Assembly: GCA_014360195.1 (NCBI GenBank) | Contig: JACIXY010000008.1 | Span: 1-64,000 of the forward strand | DNA from: Bacillota bacterium | Lineage (GTDB): Bacteria; Bacillota; SHA-98; UBA4971 | DNA: 64,000 bases | Direction: 5' to 3' | Shown here: in pieces, positions 44,025 through 53,700 of the stretch | Layout of the letters: every line of letters starts with the position of its first letter | Numbering within the stretch: the first letter of the stretch is position 1 | The notes under the pieces: generated by a model | What the model was told of the DNA's origin: nothing | Databases searched by the model: none | Seen by the model: only the letters and a program-made list of their open reading frames with translations | Position numbers and translations under genes: made by a program

Positions 44025-44048
44025 GCACTTTCGCCGGCGCGGCGTCTG

Positions 44049-44684
44049 TCAGAACCTCATCTTGAACGACACGCCCGCCGAAAGCGTGTCCAGGTCGAGG
44101 AGCCCGAGGTTCACCTCAAGACCCCTCGCTATGTCGAACCTGGCGCCCATGTTGAAGTCGCCGCCGACATACTCGCCTATGAGCGTGGTCACCGGGAACC
44201 CCGACGCGCCCCCGCCCGATATGGCCACCGGATTCAGCACGAGGTCAACTCCGGCGAATAGCCCGTCGAACCTTCCCGAGCCGAACCCCACGTGGGCGCG
44301 GGCACCCCGCGCAGAAAGCCGCTTGCTCGCAGCCACATACAGAGCCTTGTCCTCAATGCCCACGGCGACCGCAGGCATGTCGCGGGATTCCCCCATGAGC
44401 CTCAGCTTCAAAAGGGGATACGCAGAAGCCCCGTCGCCGAACCCAGCGGATCCGACGCCGATCTCAAGATTCGGCGTAAGCCCGACCCCGATGGACACGA
44501 TGTTCACCAGGTCCAGGTGGCCGTACGTGATAGCAAGGGTGTTTGCGCCAAGGGTGTCTGCGGAAGGCGCCAGCAGGAGCCCGGTCTCACCGGTGTACGT
44601 GGTGGAAGCGTAGCTTCGTGGCCCTGCGGCGGCCGCCGCAACGAGCAGCACTGCGACTGTGATAGCAATCCTGGTCTTTCTCAC
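44049..44684 (-). CDS. Small outer membrane barrel protein (YjbH-like)
   Basis: A 211-residue exported protein with a signal peptide (hydrophobic run to PRSYAS) and beta-rich sequence ending SAGVSFKMRF, a BAM-type C-terminal Phe. The opening TYTGETGLLLAPSADTLGAN and YGHLDLVNIVSIGVGLTPNLE resemble YjbH/YbjH-like exopolysaccharide-linked barrels, a loose match made from memory. It starts with a GTG after AGGAGGG and is the first gene behind the promoter at 44749-44777. Its role is not known. Confidence 0.6.
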   Translation of the reverse strand: MRKTRIAITVAVLLVAAAAAGPRSYASTTYTGETGLLLAPSADTLGANTLAITYGHLDLVNIVSIGVGLTPNLEIGVGSAGFGDGASAYPLLKLRLMGESRDMPAVAVGIEDKALYVAASKRLSARGARAHVGFGSGRFDGLFAGVDLVLNPVAISGGGASGFPVTTLIGEYVGGDFNMGARFDIARGLEVNLGLLDLDTLSAGVSFKMRF

Positions 44685-44748
44685 GTTCGAATAACCCTCC
44701 TTCCTGCATGGTCTGGAGGATTATTCTCCTCGTGGACCGTGGTTTCCT

Positions 44749-44777
44749 ACTTTAGAAGCACCGTCTGAGCGTGCCAA
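44749..44777 (-). promoter_or_regulatory. Sigma-A-type promoter of the barrel-lptFG-lptD block
   Basis: On the minus strand TTGGCA (44772-44777), a 17-base spacer and TAAAGT (44749-44754) match the sigma-A consensus at 5/6 and 4/6. It stands 65 bases before the GTG start of the first barrel gene. Confidence 0.6.
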
Positions 44778-44794
44778 ATTCACCCATACAGCGG

Positions 44795-44908
44795 ATGGAG
44801 CAGACACTCCTGATCACGTATGATCCAAAGGTGTGGGGACACAAAGGCGCGGTGCGCGTTGACAAGGCGAGAGGCCGGGTGTACCGTGGAGGCGGATACG
44901 TAGCGTGA
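44795..44908 (+). CDS. Small open reading frame, 37 codons
   Basis: A plus-strand frame begins MEQTLLITYDPKVWGH and ends RGGGYVA. Its stop overlaps the GTG start of the BrnT-like fragment by the bases TGA/GTG, a gene-like coupling. No domain is recognised. It may be the remains of a longer gene or a leader peptide. It lies just upstream of, and divergent to, the barrel-block promoter. Confidence 0.3.
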   Translation: MEQTLLITYDPKVWGHKGAVRVDKARGRVYRGGGYVA

Positions 44909-45006
44909 GGATAACCAGGTTCGAGTGGGACACGGCCAACGTGCATCATGTAGAGAGGCGCGGCGTCAGCCCTCTCGAGGCCGAAGAGGTTTTCCAGAAT
45001 GCGAAG
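44905..45006 (+). pseudogene. Truncated BrnT-like toxin fragment
   Basis: Thirty-four codons from a GTG encode RFEWDTANVHHVERRGVSPL followed by EAEEVFQNAK, which matches the N-terminal pattern of BrnT toxins (FEWD..N...H.V...EA..VF). BrnT is normally about 90 residues. Similarity stops at 45006, four bases before the lpxD stop codon on the other strand, and no BrnA antitoxin follows. The frame runs on as antisense of lpxD. This looks like a gene cut by a rearrangement. Confidence 0.55.
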
Positions 45007-45009
45007 ATG

Positions 45010-46050
45010 TCACCGATCGCGTTTGATCTCCTCGATCTCCGCTTCCAGCGAGCGCACGCGCTCCAGGAGTTCGGGGAGCTTACGCATGGCCGCCTCGATG
45101 GCAAGTTGCTCCCGGTGCGGGCGAGCAGGGCTGCCGGAGACGAAGGCTCCCGGAGGCAGGTTGGTGCATACCAGGGCGCGAGCCGCGACGACGCTGCCCG
45201 GCCCGATCCTGACGTGGTCCTTCACCCCCCCCCCCCCCGCAAGGGTTGACGAGGTGCCTATCTCGCTTGACCCGCCCACGCCGGTCAGCCCGACGATGAT
45301 GCAGTTCTCACCAACTTTCACGTTGTGGCCGATCTGGACCAGGTTGTCCACCTTCGTGCCCCTGCCGATCACAGTGGCGCCCATGGTGGCCCTGTCCACG
45401 CATGCGTTGGCGCCGATCTCCACGTCGTCCTCGATGATAACAGTGCCTATCTGCGGGATCTTGTGATGCGCCCCGCCGGACTCCACATACCCGAAGCCGT
45501 CGGCGCCTATGACCGCTCCGGGATGGATGATGACGTTCCTGCCAATGACCACCCGCTCCCTCACCACCACATTGGGGTGGATGACCGTGCCCGCCCCGAC
45601 CTTCGCCTCGCGGCCGATGTACACGCCTGGGTAAAGCACGGCGTTCTCGCCGATGGTAGCGCCGGCCTCGACGGTCACGTTCGGCCCGATCCGTGCTCCG
45701 CCGAGGATGGTCGCAGATGGATGAACGGCGCTGCGCGGGTCAATGCCCTCCGCCGGAACACCGTGCTCCGGCTCGAAAGCCGCGAGGATCCTGGCGAACG
45801 CAAGCCTCGGGTTATCCACGATGATGCAGGGCTTCCCCGCGAGGCCCACCCCCCGGGGCACCACTACCGCTCCGGCCGTGCCGCTTGCCGCAGCGGAGGC
45901 CTTTTTCGCATCCTCGGCGAACGTTATGTCACCGGGACCCGCTCCTTCGATCGGCGAGACCCCCGTTATGCAAAGCAGGGGGTCGCCCTCAAGCTTCCCC
46001 CCAACCATCCTGGCAAGCTCTGCAAGGGTCCACTTCTTACGCATCTCCAT
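45010..46050 (-). CDS. lpxD: UDP-3-O-acylglucosamine N-acyltransferase
   Basis: A 346-residue left-handed beta-helix enzyme adding the second acyl chain of lipid A. The N-terminal uridine-binding domain (WTLAELARMVGG, PIEGAGPGDITFAEDAKKA) precedes hexapeptide repeats (about 105-320). GADGFGYVE and the catalytic His of DNLVQIGHNVKVG (near 238) are intact, and the helical tail is complete. Codons near residue 272-277 are replaced by a run of 14 G, giving LAGGGGV where relatives have LAGQVGV. The frame is open in this sequence. The ATG at 46050 was chosen over an upstream frame extension; GGGAGA lies ten bases before it. Confidence 0.93.
   Translation of the reverse strand: MEMRKKWTLAELARMVGGKLEGDPLLCITGVSPIEGAGPGDITFAEDAKKASAAASGTAGAVVVPRGVGLAGKPCIIVDNPRLAFARILAAFEPEHGVPAEGIDPRSAVHPSATILGGARIGPNVTVEAGATIGENAVLYPGVYIGREAKVGAGTVIHPNVVVRERVVIGRNVIIHPGAVIGADGFGYVESGGAHHKIPQIGTVIIEDDVEIGANACVDRATMGATVIGRGTKVDNLVQIGHNVKVGENCIIVGLTGVGGSSEIGTSSTLAGGGGVKDHVRIGPGSVVAARALVCTNLPPGAFVSGSPARPHREQLAIEAAMRKLPELLERVRSLEAEIEEIKRDR
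45225..45238. repeat. 14-base homopolymer (poly-C on plus strand) inside lpxD
   Basis: Fourteen consecutive C (G on the coding strand) lie in the hexapeptide-repeat part of lpxD. Four glycine codons are read through it. Any gain or loss of one or two bases would shift the frame and remove the last 70 or so residues. Confidence 0.9.
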
Positions 46051-46126
46051 CGGCGTCAACTCTCCCGCCCGAAAACCTTGAAACGCCCGCGTCGCCTCCG
46101 CCACGGGGCTGCGGCTCGCACCAAAG

Positions 46127-47857
46127 TCAGCGGTTACGGATTATCTCCAGCACCTTCTCGGTGACGTCCTCGGCCTGGCCTGCGCCCGCAGGCGTTGGCG
46201 CGCCGTGCTCCAGCACGGTCACCTTCATGCCCGCGCCCGCCTCGAGCTCGCGGGCCGCCGCCCGGATGTCGTCACAGATGGCCCTGTACAGCGCGTCGCG
46301 CCGCGCCTGGAGTTTCCCGTACCTTTCGGTGAAGGCGGCTTCTTTCGCTGCAAACTCCCTGGCGATCTGGTCCCGCCTGGCTGCAAGCTCGATTCTGGCG
46401 CGCCTGACAGCCTCCTCGCGCCACTTCTCGGTCTCTTCACGCAGCGATGAATCCGTCCCCCTCAGAAGGTCGGCGAGGCTCTTCTCCAGCTTTGCCCGCT
46501 CGCCTGCAAGCTTCTCGGAGAGGCTCCGCTCCTCCTTGCTCCGGAACTCCGCGATCTCTGCCTCGGCCTCGGCGCGTCTCTTCTCCGCATAAGCCGCGAA
46601 AGCGGCGTCGTGCTCTCTGGCCTTCGCGTCGATCTTCATCTCCATCTCCACAGTGAGCTTCGCGAGCTTCTCCTGGAGAGCTTTGCGCTCATCCTCGGGC
46701 AGCTTGAGGAGCTTTAACCTCAACTGCGTGTTGAAGAGCGAGAGGTAATACTCTTTCAGAGTCTTGTCTTTGAACTCGTCGAATTCCTGGTTGAGCCTGG
46801 CCCTCTCGGCGTAAAGGTCGTCGTCGAGCTTCGCCCTGACCTCGGCGGCGTGCGCCTCGACTCTCCGCCTGGCCTCGTCCCAGAGCCGCGCCTCCATTTC
46901 CTTGAGCCTGTTCACAAGCGTTCCAGCGTACGCCGCACCACCGCCGTCGGCCATGTCGTCGTCTCCACGGGCCGCCGATGCCGAAAGCAGCCTCTCAGCA
47001 GCCGCGTAGCACCTGTCGATGTCCTCTTCCGCAAGACCGGATGTGTCCACCTCCCGTTGCCACTCCGCCTTGCAGGCGTCCATCTCCTGCTCGACGGCGG
47101 CAAGCTCCGCCCACAGCGGGTGTCTTCTTGCCACCTCCTCCAGCACGACGAAACCCCGGCGTGTCTCGCCGCCGCCTGTCGCGCCGCCGGAGGCGGCCGG
47201 AACCTGGGGCGGCGCCCCTGCGACTGGAGCAAACGAGCCGCGGTCAGAGGCATCAACTCCTCCGACGGGCTCAGCGGGCGTGGCGTCATGTCCCGTCTTC
47301 GAGCTACCGCCTGGCTCGCCTCCCGGCCGCAGGCCCGGTGAAAGCCCCGGGTCTCTTTCCGGCACCAGCAGGTCCGAGACCGAGACGGGCGGGGTCACCC
47401 GCCCGGGCCTGTGCATCCACAGGCCCATCTGCGCGTCGGGGCTCAGGGCCGCTCGGCCCAAGCCCGCTCCTCGATCGAGCGCGCCTTCTTCAGCGCGAAG
47501 ACGACCTGGCACCTCGACTGCCGTGCCTTGCTCAGCGGCCTCGCCGAGGCTGACGCCCGGTTGTTCCTTCGCCGCCCAGGCGTTTTGAGGCTCGCCGTGT
47601 TCCGTCGCCAGGCCGGAGAGAGACAGGGAGGCAAGAGCAGGAAGAGAGGGGTTTTCCCTCTTTATAACCAGGGGCGAGACGTCTTTGAGGCCGTCTTTGA
47701 GGCTCTGAAAAGAAACAAGCGAATCCCCCTTAGCCACCGCGCCGTCGCGGCCCTCTATCCCCGTCCCCGCCGGGCCGAGGAGCACCGAGGGCAGCTTGAC
47801 GGTCACCACGGCAAGCGCCCCAAGCAGCGCAATTGTGCCAAGGGTTATCCGCTTCAT
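46127..47857 (-). CDS. Long Skp/OmpH-like coiled-coil exported protein
   Basis: A 576-residue protein with an N-terminal signal/anchor (about 4-28), a Pro/Gly-rich disordered region (about 40-220) and a long helical coiled coil (about 225-545) rich in Ala, Glu, Lys and Arg. The C-terminal GAGMKVTVLEHGAP and EDVTEKVLEIIRNR resemble the end of Skp/OmpH, where a strand and helix close the trimer. The gene lies between ompH and lpxD. It could be an enlarged Skp-type chaperone or a periplasm-spanning strut. No exact family is recognised. The ATG follows a GGTGG-rich stretch. Confidence 0.55.
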   Translation of the reverse strand: MKRITLGTIALLGALAVVTVKLPSVLLGPAGTGIEGRDGAVAKGDSLVSFQSLKDGLKDVSPLVIKRENPSLPALASLSLSGLATEHGEPQNAWAAKEQPGVSLGEAAEQGTAVEVPGRLRAEEGALDRGAGLGRAALSPDAQMGLWMHRPGRVTPPVSVSDLLVPERDPGLSPGLRPGGEPGGSSKTGHDATPAEPVGGVDASDRGSFAPVAGAPPQVPAASGGATGGGETRRGFVVLEEVARRHPLWAELAAVEQEMDACKAEWQREVDTSGLAEEDIDRCYAAAERLLSASAARGDDDMADGGGAAYAGTLVNRLKEMEARLWDEARRRVEAHAAEVRAKLDDDLYAERARLNQEFDEFKDKTLKEYYLSLFNTQLRLKLLKLPEDERKALQEKLAKLTVEMEMKIDAKAREHDAAFAAYAEKRRAEAEAEIAEFRSKEERSLSEKLAGERAKLEKSLADLLRGTDSSLREETEKWREEAVRRARIELAARRDQIAREFAAKEAAFTERYGKLQARRDALYRAICDDIRAAARELEAGAGMKVTVLEHGAPTPAGAGQAEDVTEKVLEIIRNR

Positions 47858-47954
47858 GAAACCACCGCCACCGGCGGGCGGCCATCAGCGTGGCCTGCCC
47901 GCCGGGCTGTAGTGCCAGGTGAAAAACATGTGGGGTATCGCGGCGCCCGGACGC

Positions 47955-48500
47955 CTACTTCACGCCGAGCTTCTTTATGACGAGGTCGGTAAGGTCTTTG
48001 CCGCCGGTCACGACGATCGGCAGGGACACAGGAGCAGGCTGGGAGCCGACTATCTTTTCGTCCTTGCCGCGCACCGGCACGAACGCCTCAAACTCCACCC
48101 GCTGGCTGAGGACGACCGACACGCCCTCGCTCTTCGCAACTTCCTCTATGGCCTTCTGGATCTTGTCCTGGAAGGGCTTGTTGAGTTCCACCTGCTTTGC
48201 GGCAAGCTTCTGTTCAAGCTCGGCAAGCTTGGCCTTCTTGGTCTGGTCGTCCATCCCTTCAGCTTGAGAGTCGTACTCTTTTTGCAGCTTCTGGGCAAAG
48301 TCCTCGTAGGTCTTCCTTGCCTTGGCATATTCCGGCGAGCCTTCAACGGCAGCAATTATCTTGGGGGAGTACACGAACCCTACAACAGACGAATCGCCGG
48401 CGGCGCGCGAAACCGAGGGCCCGTTGAGGCTCACAATGACGGCGATTGCGGCCACCGCAATCACCAGTAGACCCAGTACCTTCGTTGAGCTCTTGAGCAT
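47955..48500 (-). CDS. OmpH/Skp-family periplasmic chaperone
   Basis: A 181-residue OmpH-family protein. A membrane/signal segment (about residues 8-30) precedes VVGFVYSPKIIAAVEGSPEY, the usual first strand and helix start, then a charged coiled coil (about 55-125) and a closing part with GVSVVLSQRVEFEAFVPV and DLTDLVIKKLG. Skp holds unfolded barrel proteins on their way to BamA. The ATG at 48500 has AAAGGA nine bases upstream; two earlier in-frame ATGs are too close to it or lack a site. BamA is the next gene upstream and lpxD lies two genes downstream, as in proteobacteria. Confidence 0.85.
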   Translation of the reverse strand: MLKSSTKVLGLLVIAVAAIAVIVSLNGPSVSRAAGDSSVVGFVYSPKIIAAVEGSPEYAKARKTYEDFAQKLQKEYDSQAEGMDDQTKKAKLAELEQKLAAKQVELNKPFQDKIQKAIEEVAKSEGVSVVLSQRVEFEAFVPVRGKDEKIVGSQPAPVSLPIVVTGGKDLTDLVIKKLGVK

Positions 48501-48577
48501 CTCCATCCATCCTTTCAGCGGCGGTGGCATCCTGCCCCGAGAGCCTTAAAGGAAGGCCGCCCGCTCGGGACATGCCC

Positions 48578-48606
48578 ATTATAGCAATGCCACTCTCTCA
48601 CCGCAA
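48578..48606 (-). promoter_or_regulatory. Strong sigma-A promoter before ompH
   Basis: On the minus strand TTGCGG (48601-48606), a 17-base spacer and TATAAT (48578-48583) with an upstream TG (extended -10). It lies 78 bases before the ompH start and can separate ompH-lpxD expression from bamA. The remaining gap to 48810 holds no gene. Confidence 0.8.
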
Positions 48607-48810
48607 GGACCTCCCCCGGCGATCTCGCCGCGTCCCACTGGCAAATGCATGTCCTTTTGCCAGCAGGCTGGCGTGATCAAAGAAAATCTGGAGAGGTCCC
48701 GTGGCATCCGGGGATTCCTGGGTGAAGCGTCACAAATCGCTGCCACTTTCCCGGAGCCTGGACTATTTGCGATTGCCAGTGCCTGGCTCCGAAGACGGCG
48801 TCCCACACAC

Positions 48811-50589
48811 TTAGAACATCTGCCCGAAGCTGAAGTACGCCTGGCCCCCCTCCTTGCCCACGCCGTAGTCTATCCGCAGCATCCCTATGGGCGTGTCGAT
48901 GCGCACGCCCACCCCGGCGCCGGTCGAAAAATCGGCGAGGTTCACAGGGTCGTCCTTGAGCCACGCCGCGCCAGTGTCCGCGAAGATCACGCCCTGCAGG
49001 CCCTTGATGATCTGGAACCTGTACTCCGCGTTCGCGAGGATCATCTTGTCCCCGTAGAACTCGCCGTAATCGTAGCCGCGAAGCGACTCTGCGCCGCCGA
49101 TGCGGTACTGCTCGTGCGGAGGCAACGTGCCTGTGGACAGCCCCGCAGCAAGGTGCAGCGCGAGTACCTGGTTCCGGAACACCTCCCGGTACACGCTGCC
49201 CTCAGCCTGGTACTTCCCGAACGTGTAGTCGCCGCCGAGTATTCCCCCGGCCATCTCGGCGGACACCCGCTTGAGGCTGCCGCTCTTCGGGTTCATGTAG
49301 TAGTCGCGGGTGTCGTTGACGAGCGATAGGGTCACGCTCCTCGTCTCGCCGCTCGGGTCCTTGCCTTCGAGCCACGTCCACCCGGCCTCACTCTGTCCCT
49401 CCTCCGCAATCGGCGTCAGCTTCGTGGCGTCGATCCTGAGCGAGAGCGACACCCGGGTGTCCAGGTTCAGCGGGCGCCCCACTGACACACTGCCGCCCCT
49501 GCGCTGCTCGCTGTACTTCACCTTCTCCGGGTGGTCCCCCATTCCTATCCAGTCATACCGCTCTTCGTCCCAGTTCCTCTCCACTCGCGACGTCCGGTTG
49601 TAGAGGTTGAGGCCGAAGGACGTGCGTCGGCTGTCTAGCCACGGGTCGTAGAACCCGAGCTCATAAGAGTTTCTGCCGCCGCCGAACTGCCAGTTTATGT
49701 TCACCCGCTGCTGCCTCCCGAGGAAATTGTCCTCGGCAAGCTCGATGTACCCGATGAACCCCTCGGCCGAGCTCCAGCCCGCGCCAAGAGCGGCGCTGCC
49801 GGTCTTGGCCTCCTTGACGACGTAGGTGACTATGTAGCCTTTCTTCGCCTCGTCGAGGTCCAGCTTCACGTCAACGCTCTCGAAGATGCCGAGGTTCCCG
49901 AGTCTGCGCTGGTCCTCACGCAGCTTGTTCACGTTGAGGAGCTCGCCGGGCTTCACCGTGATCTGCCTGCGGATCACGTACTCTCTGGTTTTCTTGTTCC
50001 CCTCGACCCTGATGTCGCTTACCCGCAGCTCCTCCAGGATTATCGTGACATCGCCCTGCTCGGAGATGTTCACATCCTTGATCCTGGCGGAGTATCCCTC
50101 GTTGTAGTAGTACTTGAGGATGCGCTCAAGGTCGCCGTTCAGCTTCTTCACGTTCAAGATCTCCCCGGGCTTTATGCTCACGAGAAGCTCGAGCTTGTCC
50201 GTGCTGACAGCCTCGTTGCCCTGGAAGGCGATGCTCTTCACCCTGGGGTTTTCGACGACCTCATATACCAGCCTTATCCCACCGAGGTGGGGGTGGAACC
50301 TCGCCGACACGTTGAAGAAAAGGCCGAGGTCGTTGATGGCCTGCATATCGGCCCTGACCGCCTCCTCCGTCAGCGTGTCGCCTACCTTCACCTTCACGAC
50401 TTCCATCACGGTCTCCTTCGGAACGCTCTTCAGGCCGTCGATCTCCACCGCGACGACCTTCTCGCCCGACGGAACCTGCGCGAACGCACCGGCGGACACA
50501 AAGCTTACGCCGAGCGCAACCACCAGCGCGGCGAGTACCACGGGAACCATGCTAGGTCTTTTGGCCTGGAGCCCGGAAAACTGGTTCAC
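48811..50589 (-). CDS. bamA: Outer membrane protein assembly factor BamA
   Basis: A 592-residue Omp85 protein that folds barrel proteins into the outer membrane. After a signal peptide (to about residue 37) come three POTRA domains (about 40-110, VVAVEIDGLKSVPKETVMEV; 112-188, VKSIAFQGNEAVSTDKL; 190-265, VSDIRVEGNKKTREYVI) and a 16-strand barrel (about 270-592). The lid-loop motif is present as SLRGYDYGEFYG, and the last residue is Phe. Three POTRA domains, not five, is a reduced number seen in several non-proteobacterial lineages. The GTG at 50589 follows GAGGAGGG. Confidence 0.95.
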   Translation of the reverse strand: MNQFSGLQAKRPSMVPVVLAALVVALGVSFVSAGAFAQVPSGEKVVAVEIDGLKSVPKETVMEVVKVKVGDTLTEEAVRADMQAINDLGLFFNVSARFHPHLGGIRLVYEVVENPRVKSIAFQGNEAVSTDKLELLVSIKPGEILNVKKLNGDLERILKYYYNEGYSARIKDVNISEQGDVTIILEELRVSDIRVEGNKKTREYVIRRQITVKPGELLNVNKLREDQRRLGNLGIFESVDVKLDLDEAKKGYIVTYVVKEAKTGSAALGAGWSSAEGFIGYIELAEDNFLGRQQRVNINWQFGGGRNSYELGFYDPWLDSRRTSFGLNLYNRTSRVERNWDEERYDWIGMGDHPEKVKYSEQRRGGSVSVGRPLNLDTRVSLSLRIDATKLTPIAEEGQSEAGWTWLEGKDPSGETRSVTLSLVNDTRDYYMNPKSGSLKRVSAEMAGGILGGDYTFGKYQAEGSVYREVFRNQVLALHLAAGLSTGTLPPHEQYRIGGAESLRGYDYGEFYGDKMILANAEYRFQIIKGLQGVIFADTGAAWLKDDPVNLADFSTGAGVGVRIDTPIGMLRIDYGVGKEGGQAYFSFGQMF

Positions 50590-50719
50590 GTTTGTCCCTC
50601 CTCTTCGTTGCCGCACGCGAAAACGTTGTGTATTTCGACCCGTTCAACGTAAATCCTTCCCATTCGGCCATGCAATTATTGTCCGGCCCAGCAGAGTGTT
50701 CCAGCGACGGCGCATCGAC

Positions 50720-53700
50720 CTAAAACCGCAGCCGGGCCTCGATGCCGAAGGTGTATATGCCTCGCTCGTCGAACTTCCCGGTCAGCACAACGCCGGGGCC
50801 GTACATGTAGTCGAACCTCAGCACCCCCGAGGACTGCGGCCCGAAACCTTTCTCGTAGCTCAGGTAAAGGTCATCGACCAGGTACTTGCCGACCCTGAGT
50901 GTAAGCTCGTTGGACGTGCCCCGCTGGAGCCGGAACTCATCCAGGGAGAGCGCATCCTCGAATGCCCTCTCTATGCCGCTCACCAGTTGCAGCCGCAGTT
51001 CCTGATCGAATATGCGCGCGATCTCCTCTTTCATGGCGCTCTCCACATCACCCTCAAGGATCTTAGCAAGAGCCCCCGGGTAATTCAGAAGCGCCAGGAT
51101 ATCGTCACGGCTCTTCGGCGGGCTCGAGGTGAGGTCCATTTCGAGACCATCCGGCGGTGTCCCTCTCAGCGTGAGGTATATGGCTGTGGTTCCTGCGTGG
51201 GTCTCAGCCTGGACCTCAAGATACGGCATGACCCCGCCATCCTCACGAAACTCCGCCACCGCCTCCCGCACCGTGAACTCGTTCCCGAAGTAGGCGAACC
51301 ACCCGCGATGCGCCTCCATCCTCCCCGCCAGGGTCGGCTGCTTGAGGGTCCCACCCACCTTGAGCCTGCCCGACGCAGGAACGTCCATGATCTTCGTTCG
51401 GACCCTGAGGTCCCCCTCAGTGGACACGGTAAGCGCCAGGTCAGCATCGAACGGCACGGATGCGCTCCCGAAGCCAGATGGTGCTACCTCCGCCTTCGTC
51501 AGCTTGATGTCGCCGCTTACGAGTGGCCGCCTGGCAGAACCATACACGGCAAGATGCGCGTCCACAAGAGCACGGATTAGCCCAGTGTTCACCCTTGCGC
51601 GTTTGCTCGAGACCCTGACGTCCAGCTTCGGACCCTCGCTGGAAACAAGACCCACCGTCCCCGACGCACTTATACTGCCGTCGCCGAGCCGGCACGAGAA
51701 CTCCTCGATGGACGCCTCGGTGCCGTTGAAGACGACCCTGGCCGTCATGTCTTTCAGCGCATCCCCGAGAGGCGCCAGCTTCACTGTGCCGTCGCTCACC
51801 CTGACATGACCGTGAAGCTGCGGGTCATTGAGGCTTCCCGTCACGCGAAGGTCCACGTTCGTCGTGCCCTCGGACCACTCGATCTGGTCGGACACCATCA
51901 TGAGCAGGACGAGACTGGCGTCCTTCATCCTGATGGCAAGGTCCAGGTTCTCCTGGCGCTTGGGCGGCGTGATCCCGAAGGCTGCCAGTTGCTTGCCGGC
52001 AAGAGGCACTCTGCCTGTCACGCTCGCGCTGTGACGGCCCTGGACGATCTCGCCCTCCTCGATCGTTATGACGCCGCCCCTGAAGAGCATCCTCGCGGTG
52101 ATCGCATCGAACCTGACCCGCTCCACAGCCCCATCGGTGAGCTGCATGGCAACGGTGGCCGACGGGTCCGAGGATGTGCCCTCGATCTTCGCCGCAAGAT
52201 CGAGCACACCGCTCACGGCATACCCGACGCCGAGGAGGTTTGACAGCACGCTCGCGTTGAACCCGCGTGCGGACGCCATAAACGAGATCACGCCGCCGCG
52301 CTTCGACGTTCCACTCGCTTCGAGGTAGCCGCCGCCCTCCTGGCGAAGCCGCAGGACCCGCAGTTCGATGTCGCCGGCCGTCGCCCTCGCATCTATGACG
52401 GCGCTTGCGAAGGTCACGCCCGCAACGTCGAGGTCCGATGCCTGAAGCGCGACCTCCACATCAGGGCTTGCCACGCTGCCCTGCAGCGCCACCCTGCCGG
52501 TGACCTTCCCCGTGACATCCGCGCTATAGCCCGGGTGCACAAGGTCCAGGACGGTCTTGAGACCAAGCCCCTTTGCTTCCAGCTCAAGGTTGAGGGTCGT
52601 GAGAGTCGCGTCGCCAGGTGCACTCTTCGCAGGTGTAATGGTCCCGGTGACACTTGCGTCGCCGCTCCCATCGTGAATGGCAAGCGGCACAAGCTCGATC
52701 TTCTTCCCGTCCCACCTGACAGTGCCCGCAACGCCTAGAAGGAGGACGTCCCTGAAAACCACATTGGTCGCAGATACCCGCCCCTCGACACGCGGGGCCT
52801 TCATGTCACCCGCGACCTTTCCCTCAAAAGTGGCGACCCCCGCGCTCACGACGTTTCCCGGGATGGTGACAGGCAGTTTCGCGAGGTCCACATCGTTCGC
52901 GTCAACCGAGAGATCCAGGACCCCGTCCTTGCCTATCGTGCCGCTTGCGGCGACGCCAGCAGGCCCCACCTTCGCCTCAAGCCTCTCAACGTGAAGCGTG
53001 CCGCCGGTGAAGGCGAAGTCCATATCGGCCCTGTCCAGCTTCACCCCGGATAGCTCCGCGCCAGAAAGCTTCACAGAACCCCGGGCCTCCGGGCTTGCAG
53101 ATGTACCCTTCACGACCACCTCGCCCGAAAGCAGGCCCTTCAGCGGAAACCCGCCCGCGGCTCCCACGAAGGACAGGACGTCCTGGCATGGCACCCCGGC
53201 GAGTTGAACCACCAGATCGACCGCGTGCCCGGTCGCAGCATCGAGGCCCGCCTTCCCCGATATGAGGTAGGACGCCTTTCCACTACGGACGCTCACGCCG
53301 TCGAGGTAAACGTCGCTGCGAGAGAGCCTGACCCGCCCCGTGAGCGCGTCGAACTTCATACCGGCAAAAGCGCCCTTTTCCACGTCGGCGAGCCCGTCTA
53401 TGACGACGTCCCTGCCCCGGCCCGACACGGTGCCGGCGAACCCGGCGATGCCGCTCGCGCCGTCATACCCGGCGAGCCTCGCCAGCTTCGCCAGGCTGGC
53501 CCCTTTGATCATCGCCCGAAGGTTCACTTCTCCGGCGCGCGATACCGTCCCTCTGGCGTCGATGTCGCCGTCGGCACCCCGGGCCACCAGTCGGTCGAAA
53601 GCGATCTTGCCGTCGGCCGCCCGAAAGCTCGCCTCGAGACTGGTGAAGGCGAAGGTTGCCTTTTCGCTCGCGACGCCCCCCGCAGTCATCCGGCACGACC

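Noticed and set aside
44700-44745. GAGGA/TCCTC inverted repeat in the leader of the small barrel gene
   Set aside because: Only five base pairs and overlapping the ribosome-site region; not distinctive enough to call an operator.
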